Part shown: positions 9,149 through 18,345 of the stretch, piece after piece | Position numbering within the stretch: position 1 is the stretch's first letter | Layout: every line of letters starts with the position of its first letter | Source: Geoalkalibacter subterraneus | Lineage (GTDB): Bacteria; Desulfobacterota; Desulfuromonadia; Desulfuromonadales; Geoalkalibacteraceae | Length of the DNA stretch: 64,000 bases | Direction: 5' to 3' | NCBI RefSeq assembly: GCF_000827125.1 | Contig: NZ_CP010311.1 | Coordinates: 496,001-560,000, forward strand | Position numbers and translations under genes: made by a program | The notes under the pieces: generated by a model | What the model was told of the DNA's origin: nothing | The model's input: the letters and a program-made list of their open reading frames with translations, nothing else | The model's database searches: none

Positions 9149-12025
9149 TCAACGGATGCGAATCGTTTTGTAGAGAAAATTCTTGAAGCGGAAAAATACC
9201 TTCTGTTCCTCCGGATCACTGCTGCGTGGGTCGCAGGCGTGCAGGCGCTGCGCCATCTTCGGCATGGTGGTCGCACCGTCGTCGCGGGCTCTCTCCACCA
9301 GGGTAAGCACCGTTTCGCGCGTCAGATGATTGGACGAATAGGGCTGGTGCACTGCCGACCAGAAATCCTCCCGGCCCGCCAGGATGTCGTCATAGATGCG
9401 TACCGCCACCTCTTCGGTCAGCTTGCGGGTCTGATCGCGGGGTTCCGCAGCAGGCGCTCCCGCCACCGCGGTGCGGATATCCTCCTCCGTGATCATCGCC
9501 CCGCGCCGGAAGAACAGCGCACGAAGCAGGATGCTGCGCAGCTCGCGGATGTTGCCGGTGAAATGGTGATTGACCAGGGCTTCGCGTGCCCCACGTGTTA
9601 AAGTCGGTTGGTCGTTGTCGCTTTCCTCGGGTTTTTTGTAGATGCGAAACAGTTGCCCGAGAAAGTGGGTGGCCAGGTCGCCGATGTCCTCGCGGCGCTG
9701 ATTGAGGGACGGCACCTCGATGGTCAGTTCCGTCAGGCGATGGTAAAGATCTTCGCGGAAGGCACCCTCTTCGATCAGCTGGTGCAGGTTCTTGTTGGTG
9801 GCGGCCACCAGCAGCACCCGGGCGTAGCGCGTGGTGTTTTCGCCGAGGCGGACAAAACCGCCGTTGTCGAGAAAGCGCAGCAGCTGCACTTGGGTTTTAG
9901 GATCGGCGTCGCCGATTTCATCGAGAAAAACGATCCCGCCATGGGCTTCTTCCAGAATTCCCATGCGGTCGGCATGGGCGCCGGTAAAGGCGCCGCGTTT
10001 GTGGCCGAAAAGCTCCGAATAGGTCAGTTCGCCGCTGTAGGCGGCAATATTGGATTTTTTGACCGGAAGTTCGCGCCCGGGGCGGATTTTTTCGCGGTAG
10101 ATTTCGTTGAGGCGTGAGTAGATGTTGTTGAAGACGAACTCCTTGCCGCTGCCGGTTTCGCCGGTAATCAGCAGCGACGGCAGTCCCAGGGTCGCCTCGC
10201 GGATGCTGGCCTGGCTCCAGAAGGCGATGCGGTTGGCCAGCGGCGGCGCCACGCGCTGAATGAAATCCACCACCTGCATGGCCTTGCTGGAGTTGCCGAT
10301 GATATTGCCGAGCTTGTAGGAGGAGACCTTCGGGTCCTTGTAGCCGACGTCTGAGCGCAGTTGGGTCACTTCGGTGGTAAGCTGCTCGATGCGTCGCCGG
10401 TCGCCAAGGTGGCGCGAGATCATGCGCTCGATCAGGGTCAGGATGCGCTGATGCTCATCGGTGAAGAAATGCGGGCGCATGCTGTCAAGGCAGATCACCG
10501 CGATGACCTCTCCTTCGCAGACGACCGGCACCGCCAGCTCCGAACGGATGGTTTCGGTGATCTCGCGGTAGAAGCCGCCGGCGCTTTTCTCCGCGATCGT
10601 GTCATCGATGCGGTGCGGTCTGCCGGTGGCGGCCACGAAGCCGGTAAGGCTGCGTTCTTCGCGCGGCAGTTCCGAGCCGCCGATGGGGATCGGAGCGATG
10701 TTCTGCTTGAGCCACTCCTTGCTTTTGGCGCCGACCACGCGCCCCTCGCTGTCTTCCACCACCAGCCATTTGCGTTCGTCGATCTGCTCCACCAGGGCGA
10801 TGCTGCCGGTGTCGGCACCAATGATTTCGGTGGCTTTGGACAAAACCCGGTTCAGAAAGGGGGCCAGCCCCTCGAAGCGCTGCTGCAGCAGGTCGTTGAT
10901 CTCCGCCAGCACCTGGATTTCAATATGCTGGCCGCCGATCTCCTGGATGGCACGCTCAACCATGTCGGCATGCGCTTCCAGCAGCCCCTTTTCAAAATCG
11001 CTGAAGGTGTGCGTTTCCCTGGTATAGTAATTGACGAGGCAGATGACCCGCCGGGTGCGCGCCTCGTAACGCGGCACCAGAAACAGGGACTTGAGGCCGA
11101 GCTGATCTGTCAGATAGCGTTTCTGCAGGGTTTCCGACTCCAGGTAGGGAAAATAAAGCGGTGAAAGCAGGGTTTCGTCGGTAATGACCCCTGAAGCGTT
11201 GATGAAACGCGACAGCAGGGATTGCCCGGGGCCCAGGCTGACCAGCTTGTGATCTTCGTAAAGCTGCTTGGTCTCTTTCTCCCTGGAGTAGGAGGCCAGG
11301 ATACGCAGCCCCGCATCGCCTGTTTCCCCCGGTGGGGCCGGTACCAGCACTGATGCCAATGCCAGTTTGTCAATGAGGCGCACCGCGGATTTGACCATGT
11401 GCAACGCCGCCTCGCGTTTCTTGGCGGCGTCCACCTGCCGTGCCAGCAGGATCTGCTGGTGGTATTTGCGAGCCTGGTCGATGACCGGGGTGACCTGCGC
11501 CAGAAACTGCTTGAGCTGATCGCGCTGCAGGGAGGTGGGAATCTGCCCGATCTGCCCGCTGTCGATACAGACCACGCCCAGCGCGCGACCCTCGTGCACC
11601 AGCGGGATGAGATAGCTGGCGGCGATGTCGAACTTCTCCGCCAACTCGCGGGCATAGGGGGACGACTGCGCGGCGACATCCTCCAGCAGCAGTTCTTCCT
11701 GATTGATATAGACACGCGATACGGCGAAGCTGGCGTTGTTGATGGGGAAGGATTTGAGCCGGATCAGGTCGGCATAGGGTCCCGAAGCCTGGGAGCAGGT
11801 CAGAATCCCCCGCGTCAGATCCTCAAGGTAGACGCGGCTGCGGGAGCGTTGCGATAAAAGCCTCAAGGCTTTCTCCAGCACATGAAGAATATCGGTGAGG
11901 TTCTCCTTGCCGTAGCTGAGGATTTTATTTGAGAGTTCGTTCAGACGAGAAGCGGGTTCCGGATTCAAGCTCATTCTCCGCAATGGGGTGGTGATATCGG
12001 GGTGATCGAAACATCGAATGGGCAA
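9149..12025 (-). CDS. Sigma-54-dependent activator with N-terminal GAF domains
   Basis: Enhancer-binding-type protein of 958 residues. The N-terminal two thirds look like three GAF sensor modules (about residues 30-190, 205-365 and 375-545). The AAA+ domain has Walker A GETGSGKE at 622-629, the sigma-54 contact loop GAFTGA intact at 678-683, Walker B IVFLDE at 698-703 and the TGNIREL motif near 823. The last 90 residues are not an obvious Fis-type helix-turn-helix; instead there is a basic, aromatic tail (QKVFFRFKNFLYKTIRIR). It has no receiver domain, so it probably senses a small ligand or redox state through GAF. The start is uncertain: TTG at 12025 has AGGGG eight bases upstream, while ATG at 11974 has a GGAGA placed too close. 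Confidence 0.9.
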   Translation of the reverse strand: MPIRCFDHPDITTPLRRMSLNPEPASRLNELSNKILSYGKENLTDILHVLEKALRLLSQRSRSRVYLEDLTRGILTCSQASGPYADLIRLKSFPINNASFAVSRVYINQEELLLEDVAAQSSPYARELAEKFDIAASYLIPLVHEGRALGVVCIDSGQIGQIPTSLQRDQLKQFLAQVTPVIDQARKYHQQILLARQVDAAKKREAALHMVKSAVRLIDKLALASVLVPAPPGETGDAGLRILASYSREKETKQLYEDHKLVSLGPGQSLLSRFINASGVITDETLLSPLYFPYLESETLQKRYLTDQLGLKSLFLVPRYEARTRRVICLVNYYTRETHTFSDFEKGLLEAHADMVERAIQEIGGQHIEIQVLAEINDLLQQRFEGLAPFLNRVLSKATEIIGADTGSIALVEQIDERKWLVVEDSEGRVVGAKSKEWLKQNIAPIPIGGSELPREERSLTGFVAATGRPHRIDDTIAEKSAGGFYREITETIRSELAVPVVCEGEVIAVICLDSMRPHFFTDEHQRILTLIERMISRHLGDRRRIEQLTTEVTQLRSDVGYKDPKVSSYKLGNIIGNSSKAMQVVDFIQRVAPPLANRIAFWSQASIREATLGLPSLLITGETGSGKEFVFNNIYSRLNEIYREKIRPGRELPVKKSNIAAYSGELTYSELFGHKRGAFTGAHADRMGILEEAHGGIVFLDEIGDADPKTQVQLLRFLDNGGFVRLGENTTRYARVLLVAATNKNLHQLIEEGAFREDLYHRLTELTIEVPSLNQRREDIGDLATHFLGQLFRIYKKPEESDNDQPTLTRGAREALVNHHFTGNIRELRSILLRALFFRRGAMITEEDIRTAVAGAPAAEPRDQTRKLTEEVAVRIYDDILAGREDFWSAVHQPYSSNHLTRETVLTLVERARDDGATTMPKMAQRLHACDPRSSDPEEQKVFFRFKNFLYKTIRIR

Positions 12026-12218
12026 GGGCAGTGCCCCTGTCGAACCTGATCATAACGCCGCACCGCTTTTCACGCAACAATCCGTTTTTCCTCTGTTCTT
12101 CATGGGAGGGTAGAGAGGTTATAGGATAGTCAAGGTTCTACTTTTACTGTATGGTGTCAATTCTGCCATAACTTAAATCCAGGAGGCTGTCGCCTGCAGT
12201 CTCCTGTCATGATGAAGG
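12026..12218. other. Divergent intergenic region
   Basis: 193 bases between the sigma-54 activator (leftward) and the TrkA-type gene (rightward). It must hold both promoters. I see no clear sigma-70 hexamer pair and no convincing GG-N10-GC sigma-54 box. A stretch at 12178-12190 (CCAGGAGGCTGTCG) resembles the end of the MITE-like element at 13712-13879 and may be a relic or chance. Confidence 0.4.
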
Positions 12219-13715
12219 ATGGGGCTTTTGAATCCTAGTCGTTTTTTCATTATCGGAGTCGGCAACATCGGCCTTCAGCTGATCAGGATGTTGTCCAGGG
12301 ACTTTCCTCTGACCTGCATCGACAACAATGCCCACACGCTGGAGATGGTCAAGTCGCTGCGTGGCGATGCCGTCAGGGTGGTTGAAGGGGATGCCACCAG
12401 CCGCCTGGTGCTCGAAGAGGCGGGAATCAGCGAAGGGGACACGGTGATCATCACCACCACTTCGGAAAGGGTCAACCTGGAAGTGGCGCGGGTGCTGCGC
12501 GAAAATTTCACGGTGGCGCGTATCGTTGCAGTCGGCATCACCAAAAAGGGGATCGAAGCTCTCGAAAACCTGGAGGTCGAGGTCGAGGGCATCTTCAACC
12601 TCAGTGCCCTGGGGCTGCGCAACCGCCTGGAGCACAAGACCAAGGCGGTGCAGGGGATCGGCCTGGGCAAAAACGAAATTCTCGAAGTCGAGGTCCACCC
12701 CAACTCCCGCGTCGCCCACAAGCGGCTCTCTTCCATCAACCCCCATAACTGGCGGGTCGGCATCATCTACCGCGATAACAATATCGTCATCCCGCGCGGC
12801 GATACCATCCTCAAACCCAAGGACCGCCTGATCATTCTGGGCGATCCGCGCGTGCTGCAGACCGTGGCCGAGATCCTGACCTTCCGGTTTCAGCATTTTC
12901 CGCTGGAATACGGCGACACCCTGCTGGTGCTGCTGGAAGGGGATGAGACCGAAGATTTCTTCTCCGAACTGGGTTACATCCACAGTGTTTTTCCCTTTGA
13001 ACGGATGCGGGTGCTGCACCCCGAAAAAAATAACGGTTACGACGAGGCCGTACGGCGGCAGATCGAGGAAGCCGGCCTGCGATCAGCTGAATTTACGACG
13101 CTCACCGCTAAAAAATCGGTTGCGGCCGCCCTGGATTCTCTCTCCCAGGAGCCCGATCTGCGCATCGGCATGACGGTTCTGTCCCGCCCGCGCCTGGTGG
13201 ATTCACTCGGCTCGATGTTCGCCCGTTCTCAGAAAAAAAGCTATTTGCAGGATCTGGCCCATCGGGTGCGCTGCCCCCTGGTGCTGGCCGGCGGCAGCCA
13301 CCCGTGGGAGAAAGTTGCCGTACCCTGCACCGATCCGGAAAATGTGCAGCATGTACTCGAAACGGCACTGGAAATGTCTTCCGCCATCAAGTACGAAATC
13401 GAAGCGCTGCTGGTCAGACCTTCCGATTACATCGCCACGGATGAAGAGCAGGATGCCTTCACGGTCATGAAGAAAACCGTCTCCGACCTGAGCTACATCT
13501 ACAAGGCCACCATTCATGCGACCGAACTCAGCGGCAATCCAATTCGCTCGTTCTGTGATCACGCAAAGGATTACTCTCTGGTGGTCAGCGACCTGACCGC
13601 CTGGAGCGATCGCGGTTTCATCCGCTCCCTGTTCAATCCCGACGTGGCCTGGAATATCGTGCGCAAAACCCCCGTGTCCGTCATGGTCGTCCCCCCGCCG
13701 GGCGAACTCATCTAG
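12219..13715 (+). CDS. TrkA-N/TrkA-C domain NAD-binding regulator, probable partner of the adjacent antiporter
   Basis: Cytoplasmic protein of 498 residues. A Rossmann RCK/TrkA-N domain is at the start (FIIGVGNIGLQLIRML, then CIDNNAHTLEMVKSL and VEGDATSRLVLEEAG). A TrkA-C domain follows at about residues 150-215 (NEILEVEVHPNSRVAHKRL, then DRLIILGDP). The C-terminal half resembles universal-stress-type alpha/beta folds, ending VSVMVVPPPGEL. Such proteins gate potassium or sodium transport in response to NAD(H) or nucleotides. The antiporter gene follows on the same strand, making a split KefB-like pair. The start is uncertain: ATG 12219 has a poorly spaced AAGG, and TTG 12228 is an alternative. 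The TAG stop lies inside the left arm of the inverted-repeat element that follows. Confidence 0.85.
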   Translation: MGLLNPSRFFIIGVGNIGLQLIRMLSRDFPLTCIDNNAHTLEMVKSLRGDAVRVVEGDATSRLVLEEAGISEGDTVIITTTSERVNLEVARVLRENFTVARIVAVGITKKGIEALENLEVEVEGIFNLSALGLRNRLEHKTKAVQGIGLGKNEILEVEVHPNSRVAHKRLSSINPHNWRVGIIYRDNNIVIPRGDTILKPKDRLIILGDPRVLQTVAEILTFRFQHFPLEYGDTLLVLLEGDETEDFFSELGYIHSVFPFERMRVLHPEKNNGYDEAVRRQIEEAGLRSAEFTTLTAKKSVAAALDSLSQEPDLRIGMTVLSRPRLVDSLGSMFARSQKKSYLQDLAHRVRCPLVLAGGSHPWEKVAVPCTDPENVQHVLETALEMSSAIKYEIEALLVRPSDYIATDEEQDAFTVMKKTVSDLSYIYKATIHATELSGNPIRSFCDHAKDYSLVVSDLTAWSDRGFIRSLFNPDVAWNIVRKTPVSVMVVPPPGELI

Positions 13716-13879
13716 GAGGCTGCCGGACTTTGGAAGAATCTACTGCGAAACCGGCAAATCGGCCCATATTCCCGAAAATTTTCGACAAATAGGTTCACTA
13801 TTCGCTCTCAAATTTCCAAAAATCTGTTCTCGATTTGCCAATTTCTCGTGACGATCCTCAAAGTCCGACAGCCTCCTAG
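13712..13879. mobile_element. MITE-like element with 20-bp terminal inverted repeats
   Basis: The 168-base stretch between two co-directional genes is bounded by arms CTAGGAGGCTGCCGGACTTT (13712-13731) and its reverse complement at 13860-13879 with one mismatch. The interior is non-coding and AT-richer than its surroundings. No transposase is encoded. The left arm supplies the stop codon of the upstream gene and the right arm ends 12 bases before the next ATG. The size and ends fit a miniature inverted-repeat element or REPIN-like unit; I cannot count copies elsewhere in the genome. Confidence 0.7.
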
Positions 13880-13891
13880 CGGAGCGAAATC

Positions 13892-15067
13892 ATGGTCCAT
13901 CATTATCTGCCTATTTTCCTGATTGTGCTCGGCGCGGCCATCGTGCCCTTTATCGCACGGCGCATGCGGGTGCCGTCTGCGGCTCTCGAAATCGTTTACG
14001 GTCTGCTGCTGTTCAACTTCGTTCTGCATGAACGCCCCAACTGGTTTCCGCTGTTTCGTGAACTGGGGCTGGTTTATCTCATGTTCATCGCCGGCATGGA
14101 GCTTGATCTGCGCAGTTTGTGGCGCGGTGGCCGTGCCGGCTGGTATGTACTGGTGTCGGTCGTCTCCTTTACGCTGACGCCCCTGCTGTTTGTTGCCCTG
14201 GGCCTGCCTTTTTTCCTTGGGGTGTCGGTGGCGATGATCTCTGCGGGCATTGTGGTGCCGGTACTGAAAGAAACAGGTTTGATGAAGACGCCGCTGGGGC
14301 AGAACATCATGGGTGTGGTGCTGACCGGCGAACTGCTTTCCATCATGGTGCTGGCGCTGATTGATGCCTACCACAAGCACGGTATGACCTGGCTGGCCGC
14401 GACCGAGCTTCTGAAACTGACCCTGGTGTTTGCCCTGGCGGTGGTGGTGCTCAAGGCGATGCGCCTGCTGGCCTGGTGGTATCCGTCGCGGGTGCAGAAA
14501 GTGATGGAGAGCGAAGACCCGGTTGAAGAAGGGGTGCGCATCGTTGTCACCGTTGCCTTTGCGGGGGGACTGCTGGCCATTTTCGTCGGGGCGGAGGCGA
14601 TCCTCGGATCCTTCCTCATGGGAGTGGTCTTTACCTTTGTTTTCCGCAACAAGGGGCGCTTTGAGGAGAAGATCAACGCGCTGGGGTTCGGCTTTCTGAT
14701 CCCGTTTTTTTTCATCGGCGTCGGTTCCGACCTGACCCTGGAGGTGCTAACGTCGTGGGATACGGTGCTGCTGGCGGTCTTTCTGACCCTGGCGGTGCTG
14801 GTGAGCAACCTCTCGCCGTTGCTGGTCGCAAGACCGCTGGGGCTGACAATGCGGGAAGCGACCGCCATGGCCATTCTGCTGTCGGCCCCATTGACCATGA
14901 TCGTGGTGGCGGGGACGATGGGCGAGCGCATCGGCGTATTGGCTCCCGAGATGACCGGCCCGCTGGTGCTGACAGCGTTGCTGGCCAGTATCCTCTACCC
15001 TTCTTTGTTTCGCCCTTTAGCGCAGAAGGTAGTGTCCGAAGACCAAAATGAAAACGGCTCAAAATAA
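13892..15067 (+). CDS. CPA2-type cation:proton antiporter (Kef/Nap-like)
   Basis: Integral membrane protein of 391 residues with about 11-12 hydrophobic segments. N-terminal LPIFLIVLGAAIVPFIARRM, then LGLVYLMFIAGMELDLRSL, matches the monovalent cation:proton antiporter-2 family. VGAEAILGSFLMGVVF and FLIPFFFIGVGSDLTLEVL are typical of later transport helices. It lacks a cytosolic RCK domain of its own; this function is probably supplied by the TrkA-type protein upstream. Likely substrate is K+ or Na+, not resolvable here. GGAGCG lies seven bases before the ATG. The intergenic MITE-like element may carry or disturb its promoter. Confidence 0.88.
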   Translation: MVHHYLPIFLIVLGAAIVPFIARRMRVPSAALEIVYGLLLFNFVLHERPNWFPLFRELGLVYLMFIAGMELDLRSLWRGGRAGWYVLVSVVSFTLTPLLFVALGLPFFLGVSVAMISAGIVVPVLKETGLMKTPLGQNIMGVVLTGELLSIMVLALIDAYHKHGMTWLAATELLKLTLVFALAVVVLKAMRLLAWWYPSRVQKVMESEDPVEEGVRIVVTVAFAGGLLAIFVGAEAILGSFLMGVVFTFVFRNKGRFEEKINALGFGFLIPFFFIGVGSDLTLEVLTSWDTVLLAVFLTLAVLVSNLSPLLVARPLGLTMREATAMAILLSAPLTMIVVAGTMGERIGVLAPEMTGPLVLTALLASILYPSLFRPLAQKVVSEDQNENGSK

Positions 15068-15186
15068 CCAATCAACGCATTTTTATTTTGCTGTTGATGT
15101 TTTTTTATTAAACGCTTAGAATGATCTTCCGTTGAGATCTGTTGTGCATCTGTGCCGGTCGGCCCATTTCCCAGGAGAGGGCAGGT

Positions 15187-17661
15187 ATGAGTGAAAATTC
15201 GTGCATCCGCCATGGCATCGAGCCTCGTGAAGAGGTGATCCTGCTGGTTGAGGATGCGCAGGGCTTTGCTCGTATCGTGACGCGTATCCTGGAAAAGGCG
15301 GGGTTCACCCTGGCCATCGTCGGCACTGGCACCGATGCCCTGGCCTGGCTGCGCGAACACGACCCTTCGCTGATGCTGCTCGATTATAACCTGCCGGATA
15401 TGAGCGGCCGCGCCGTCATCGAGACGCTGCGGGCCGACGGCCGTTTTGTTCCCTTCGTCATTATTACCGGCAACGGCGACGAGCGCGTGGCGGTGGATAT
15501 GATGAAGCTCGGAGCCTTTGACTACCTGGTCAAGGACGAGGCTTTTCTCACCCTGCTCCCCTCCGTCGTACGTCAGACCCTGGACCGGGTTTCCGTTTCG
15601 CGCCGTCTGCAGGAGACGGAAGAAATGCTGGAAGAGCGCCAGGAACATCTGCGCGCCTTTGCCGCCGCCCTGCCCGATATGGTGTTAGTGCTCGACGAGG
15701 AGGGACGCATTGTCGAAACCCTTTCCGGGGAGGACGGCTCTGATGCACCCTGGTCGGGATCTCTCATGGGGCGCCATGTCCGCGATGTGTTCGGGACGCG
15801 CAATGCCCTGCTGTTTCAGGGGGCCATTCAGGAGACGTTGGCCGGCGGGATCAGCAAGGTGGTGGAATATTCGCTTTTTGACACCCAGGGCGATCGCTGG
15901 TTCGAAGGGCGCACGGCACCGGTCAATTTCCGCGACCGTCCCCCCCTGGTGGTGTGGGTGGCGCGCGAGATTACCGAGCGCAAAAAATCCGAAGAACAGT
16001 TGCGCAAGCTGCTGCGCGCCATCGAGCAGAGCCCCAGCATCGTCATGATCACCGACGCCGAGGGGGTGATCGAATATGTCAATCCTACGTTCTGCGAAGT
16101 GACCGGATACCGCGCCGAGGAAGTGCAGGGGCAGTCGCCCACTTTGCTGCAGTCGGATGTGCATCCTGAGGAATTCCATCGCGAGATGTGGAACGATATT
16201 TCCAGCGGGCAGGATTGGCGGGGCGAGTTTGCCAACCGTCGCAAGTCCGGCGATGTCTATTGGGAACATGCCATGATCTCACCGGTGCGCAACGAGCGCG
16301 GTCATGTGACCCACTACCTCAAGGTGGCTGAGGATATCACCGCCCGCAAGAACGCCGACGAGAAGATTCACACTCTGACTTACTTCGATGTCTTGACGGG
16401 GTTGCCGAACCAGGCACTTTTCTATGACCGTGTGCGCCAGGGGATATCAGCCGCTCACCGAGCCGGTGAAAAGCTTGGTGTGGTGGTGGTCGATATCGAC
16501 CATTTTCAGCGTATCAACAATGCCTTTGCCCATGGGTTCGGCGATCAGGTTCTGCGCATGGTGGCCGATCGCCTGCGCCGCACCCTGCGCGAGGAAGACA
16601 CCATCGCCCGCTTCTGGGGCGACAGCTTCCTGCTGGCGCTGCCACGCCTGCGCACCGAAGATGATCTGCTGCGTGTCACGCACAAAATCAGCAACGCTTT
16701 CATTGCGCCGTTTCGAATCGAGCAGCGCGAGATTTTCCTCACCGTAAGCATGGGGTTGACTCTCTTCCCCTCTGACGGCACCACGGTGGACGTATTACTC
16801 AAAAATGCGGAAGCCGCTCTGGGCCGCAGCAAGGAGCAGGGCCCGGGCGGCTTTGCTTTGTACTCTCCCAGCATGAACCGGCAGGCTTCCGAGAGTCTGA
16901 TGCTGCAGGGCGATCTGCGCAAAGGCATTGAGCGGGGGCAGTTCGAGCTGTTCTACCAGCCGCAACTCGATGTGGCGACCCGCCGCGTTGTCGGCGCCGA
17001 GGCGCTGGTACGCTGGCGCCATCCCACCCAGGGGTTGCTTTTCCCGGACAAATTCATTCAGCTGGCCGAAGAGACCAATCTGATCTGCCCTCTCGGCGAC
17101 TGGATTATCCTGGAAGCCTGCCGGCAGCTGGCCCAGTGGAACAAGGCCGGGGTCCGCAATTTCCGCATGTCCATAAACCTTTCGCCGCGCCAGTTCCATT
17201 CTTCCGATTGCGTTGCCGTGATCGAGCAGGGGGTGCGCGAATACGGCATCGACCCAACGCAATTGACCTTCGAGATCACCGAAACCCTGATCCTGTGGAA
17301 CACCGAAAAAGCGATCAGCGCTCTCAACCGCCTCAAAGAGATGGGGTGTCACGTCGCCATCGATGACTTCGGCACCGGGTATTCATCCCTGGGCTATCTG
17401 CAGAAATTCCCCCTCAATACCATCAAGATCGACAAGAGCTTCGTCATGCAGTCCGACCGGAACCCGCAGGACGCCTCTATCTGCCGCACCATCATCGCCA
17501 TGGCCCACAGCCTCGGCCTGCGAGTGCTGGCCGAAGGGGTCGAAAAGGAAGAGCATTACGGTTTTCTGCGTGACAACGGCTGCCATGAGATGCAGGGCTA
17601 CCTGTTCAGCAAGCCGGTCGCCGTGGACGAGTTCAGCAGCCGCTGGCTCACCCAAGTCTGA
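15187..17661 (+). CDS. Response regulator with PAS, degenerate GGDEF and EAL domains (probable c-di-GMP phosphodiesterase)
   Basis: Protein of 824 residues. Receiver domain at about 15-135 with phospho-acceptor D66 (LMLLDYNLPDMSG). Two PAS domains at about 155-265 and 275-390. GGDEF domain at about 395-560, where the signature reads WGDSF (477-481), so cyclase activity is unlikely. EAL domain at about 575-820 with EALVRW (605-610), SINLSPRQF, FEITET, DDFGTGYSSLGYL, IKIDKSF and EGVEKEEH all intact, so it should hydrolyse c-di-GMP. The ATG at 15187 is preferred over an upstream in-frame codon because AGGAG lies at proper distance. No kinase is adjacent, but a REC-kinase hybrid is encoded at 18346. 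Confidence 0.92.
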   Translation: MSENSCIRHGIEPREEVILLVEDAQGFARIVTRILEKAGFTLAIVGTGTDALAWLREHDPSLMLLDYNLPDMSGRAVIETLRADGRFVPFVIITGNGDERVAVDMMKLGAFDYLVKDEAFLTLLPSVVRQTLDRVSVSRRLQETEEMLEERQEHLRAFAAALPDMVLVLDEEGRIVETLSGEDGSDAPWSGSLMGRHVRDVFGTRNALLFQGAIQETLAGGISKVVEYSLFDTQGDRWFEGRTAPVNFRDRPPLVVWVAREITERKKSEEQLRKLLRAIEQSPSIVMITDAEGVIEYVNPTFCEVTGYRAEEVQGQSPTLLQSDVHPEEFHREMWNDISSGQDWRGEFANRRKSGDVYWEHAMISPVRNERGHVTHYLKVAEDITARKNADEKIHTLTYFDVLTGLPNQALFYDRVRQGISAAHRAGEKLGVVVVDIDHFQRINNAFAHGFGDQVLRMVADRLRRTLREEDTIARFWGDSFLLALPRLRTEDDLLRVTHKISNAFIAPFRIEQREIFLTVSMGLTLFPSDGTTVDVLLKNAEAALGRSKEQGPGGFALYSPSMNRQASESLMLQGDLRKGIERGQFELFYQPQLDVATRRVVGAEALVRWRHPTQGLLFPDKFIQLAEETNLICPLGDWIILEACRQLAQWNKAGVRNFRMSINLSPRQFHSSDCVAVIEQGVREYGIDPTQLTFEITETLILWNTEKAISALNRLKEMGCHVAIDDFGTGYSSLGYLQKFPLNTIKIDKSFVMQSDRNPQDASICRTIIAMAHSLGLRVLAEGVEKEEHYGFLRDNGCHEMQGYLFSKPVAVDEFSSRWLTQV

Positions 17662-17675
17662 GCCTCTGCCCCACC

Positions 17676-18173
17676 TCACTCCTCACTCCTCGCATCCTGT
17701 TCAGGGATCGGATCCATTGCCGGATAGTCGCTCAGGATTGTCAAATAGCGTGCCGCTTTATCCGCCTGTTCAGCCAACCGGCGGATGTTGCTCAGGGTGT
17801 CGAGGTGATCGACCAGATCCCGTACTCCGACACGACCTTCGGTGCCGGTGCGCAGCTCTCCGCTCTGTAGAATTTCCACGGCCGGAATCAGCCTCTGATC
17901 CTCGCCGAGGACATGGCGAAAATAGCGGGAGACGGGTGGTGGCAGGGTGGTGGAGAGGGAGCAAAAGTCAGCGTCGTGGGAACTTTTCGCAGCAGTCAGT
18001 CTTACTTCCAGACTTTTTGCAAAAGAAGCCTCTCTTGCCCGGTAGAAAAAAAGGATGCCGATACATGAAGCGACTATTATGACACTTAATATCAACCAGA
18101 AGTTCATAAAAGACAACGCAGAGAAAAGGTCAGTTTTACCAAGAAGAACGGTCAAGGGTGCAGGCTTATTCAA
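17676..18173 (-). CDS. Small membrane-anchored protein, possible truncated DUF6920 relative
   Basis: Hypothetical protein of 165 residues. One membrane segment lies at about 22-44 (FWLILSVIIVASCIGILFFY). The middle, LPPPVSRYFRHVLGEDQ followed by GELRTG, looks like the start of the DUF6920 (DUF6544) family, but those proteins are longer and the rest here does not resemble them. The last 60 residues are charged and helical. The gene may be a 3'-truncated or chimeric remnant. It converges on the c-di-GMP gene with 14 bases between the stops. Confidence 0.5.
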   Translation of the reverse strand: MNKPAPLTVLLGKTDLFSALSFMNFWLILSVIIVASCIGILFFYRAREASFAKSLEVRLTAAKSSHDADFCSLSTTLPPPVSRYFRHVLGEDQRLIPAVEILQSGELRTGTEGRVGVRDLVDHLDTLSNIRRLAEQADKAARYLTILSDYPAMDPIPEQDARSEE

Positions 18174-18345
18174 GCCACAGGTTTAAAGAAAAGAAAGTTT
18201 TAATGCAACAAAAAAATAAAAAAGTTTAATTTTTTCCTCATCAAACCCTAAGCTCCCGCCAACACCTGCCAAATAAACAGCCGGTAAAAAAAGGTTCACC
18301 ACAGAACGTCTATTGTTCTAATGATCTCTTCCAGGTTAAGAATCC
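18174..18345. other. AT-rich intergenic region
   Basis: 172 bases between divergent genes with long A and T runs (about 18185-18240). It should hold both promoters. I could not fix either promoter with confidence and see no gene. Confidence 0.4.

Noticed and set aside
12178-12200. CCAGGAGGCTGTCG as a second copy of the MITE-like end
   Set aside because: Only about 12-13 bases match and no partner arm is found nearby, so chance is likely.
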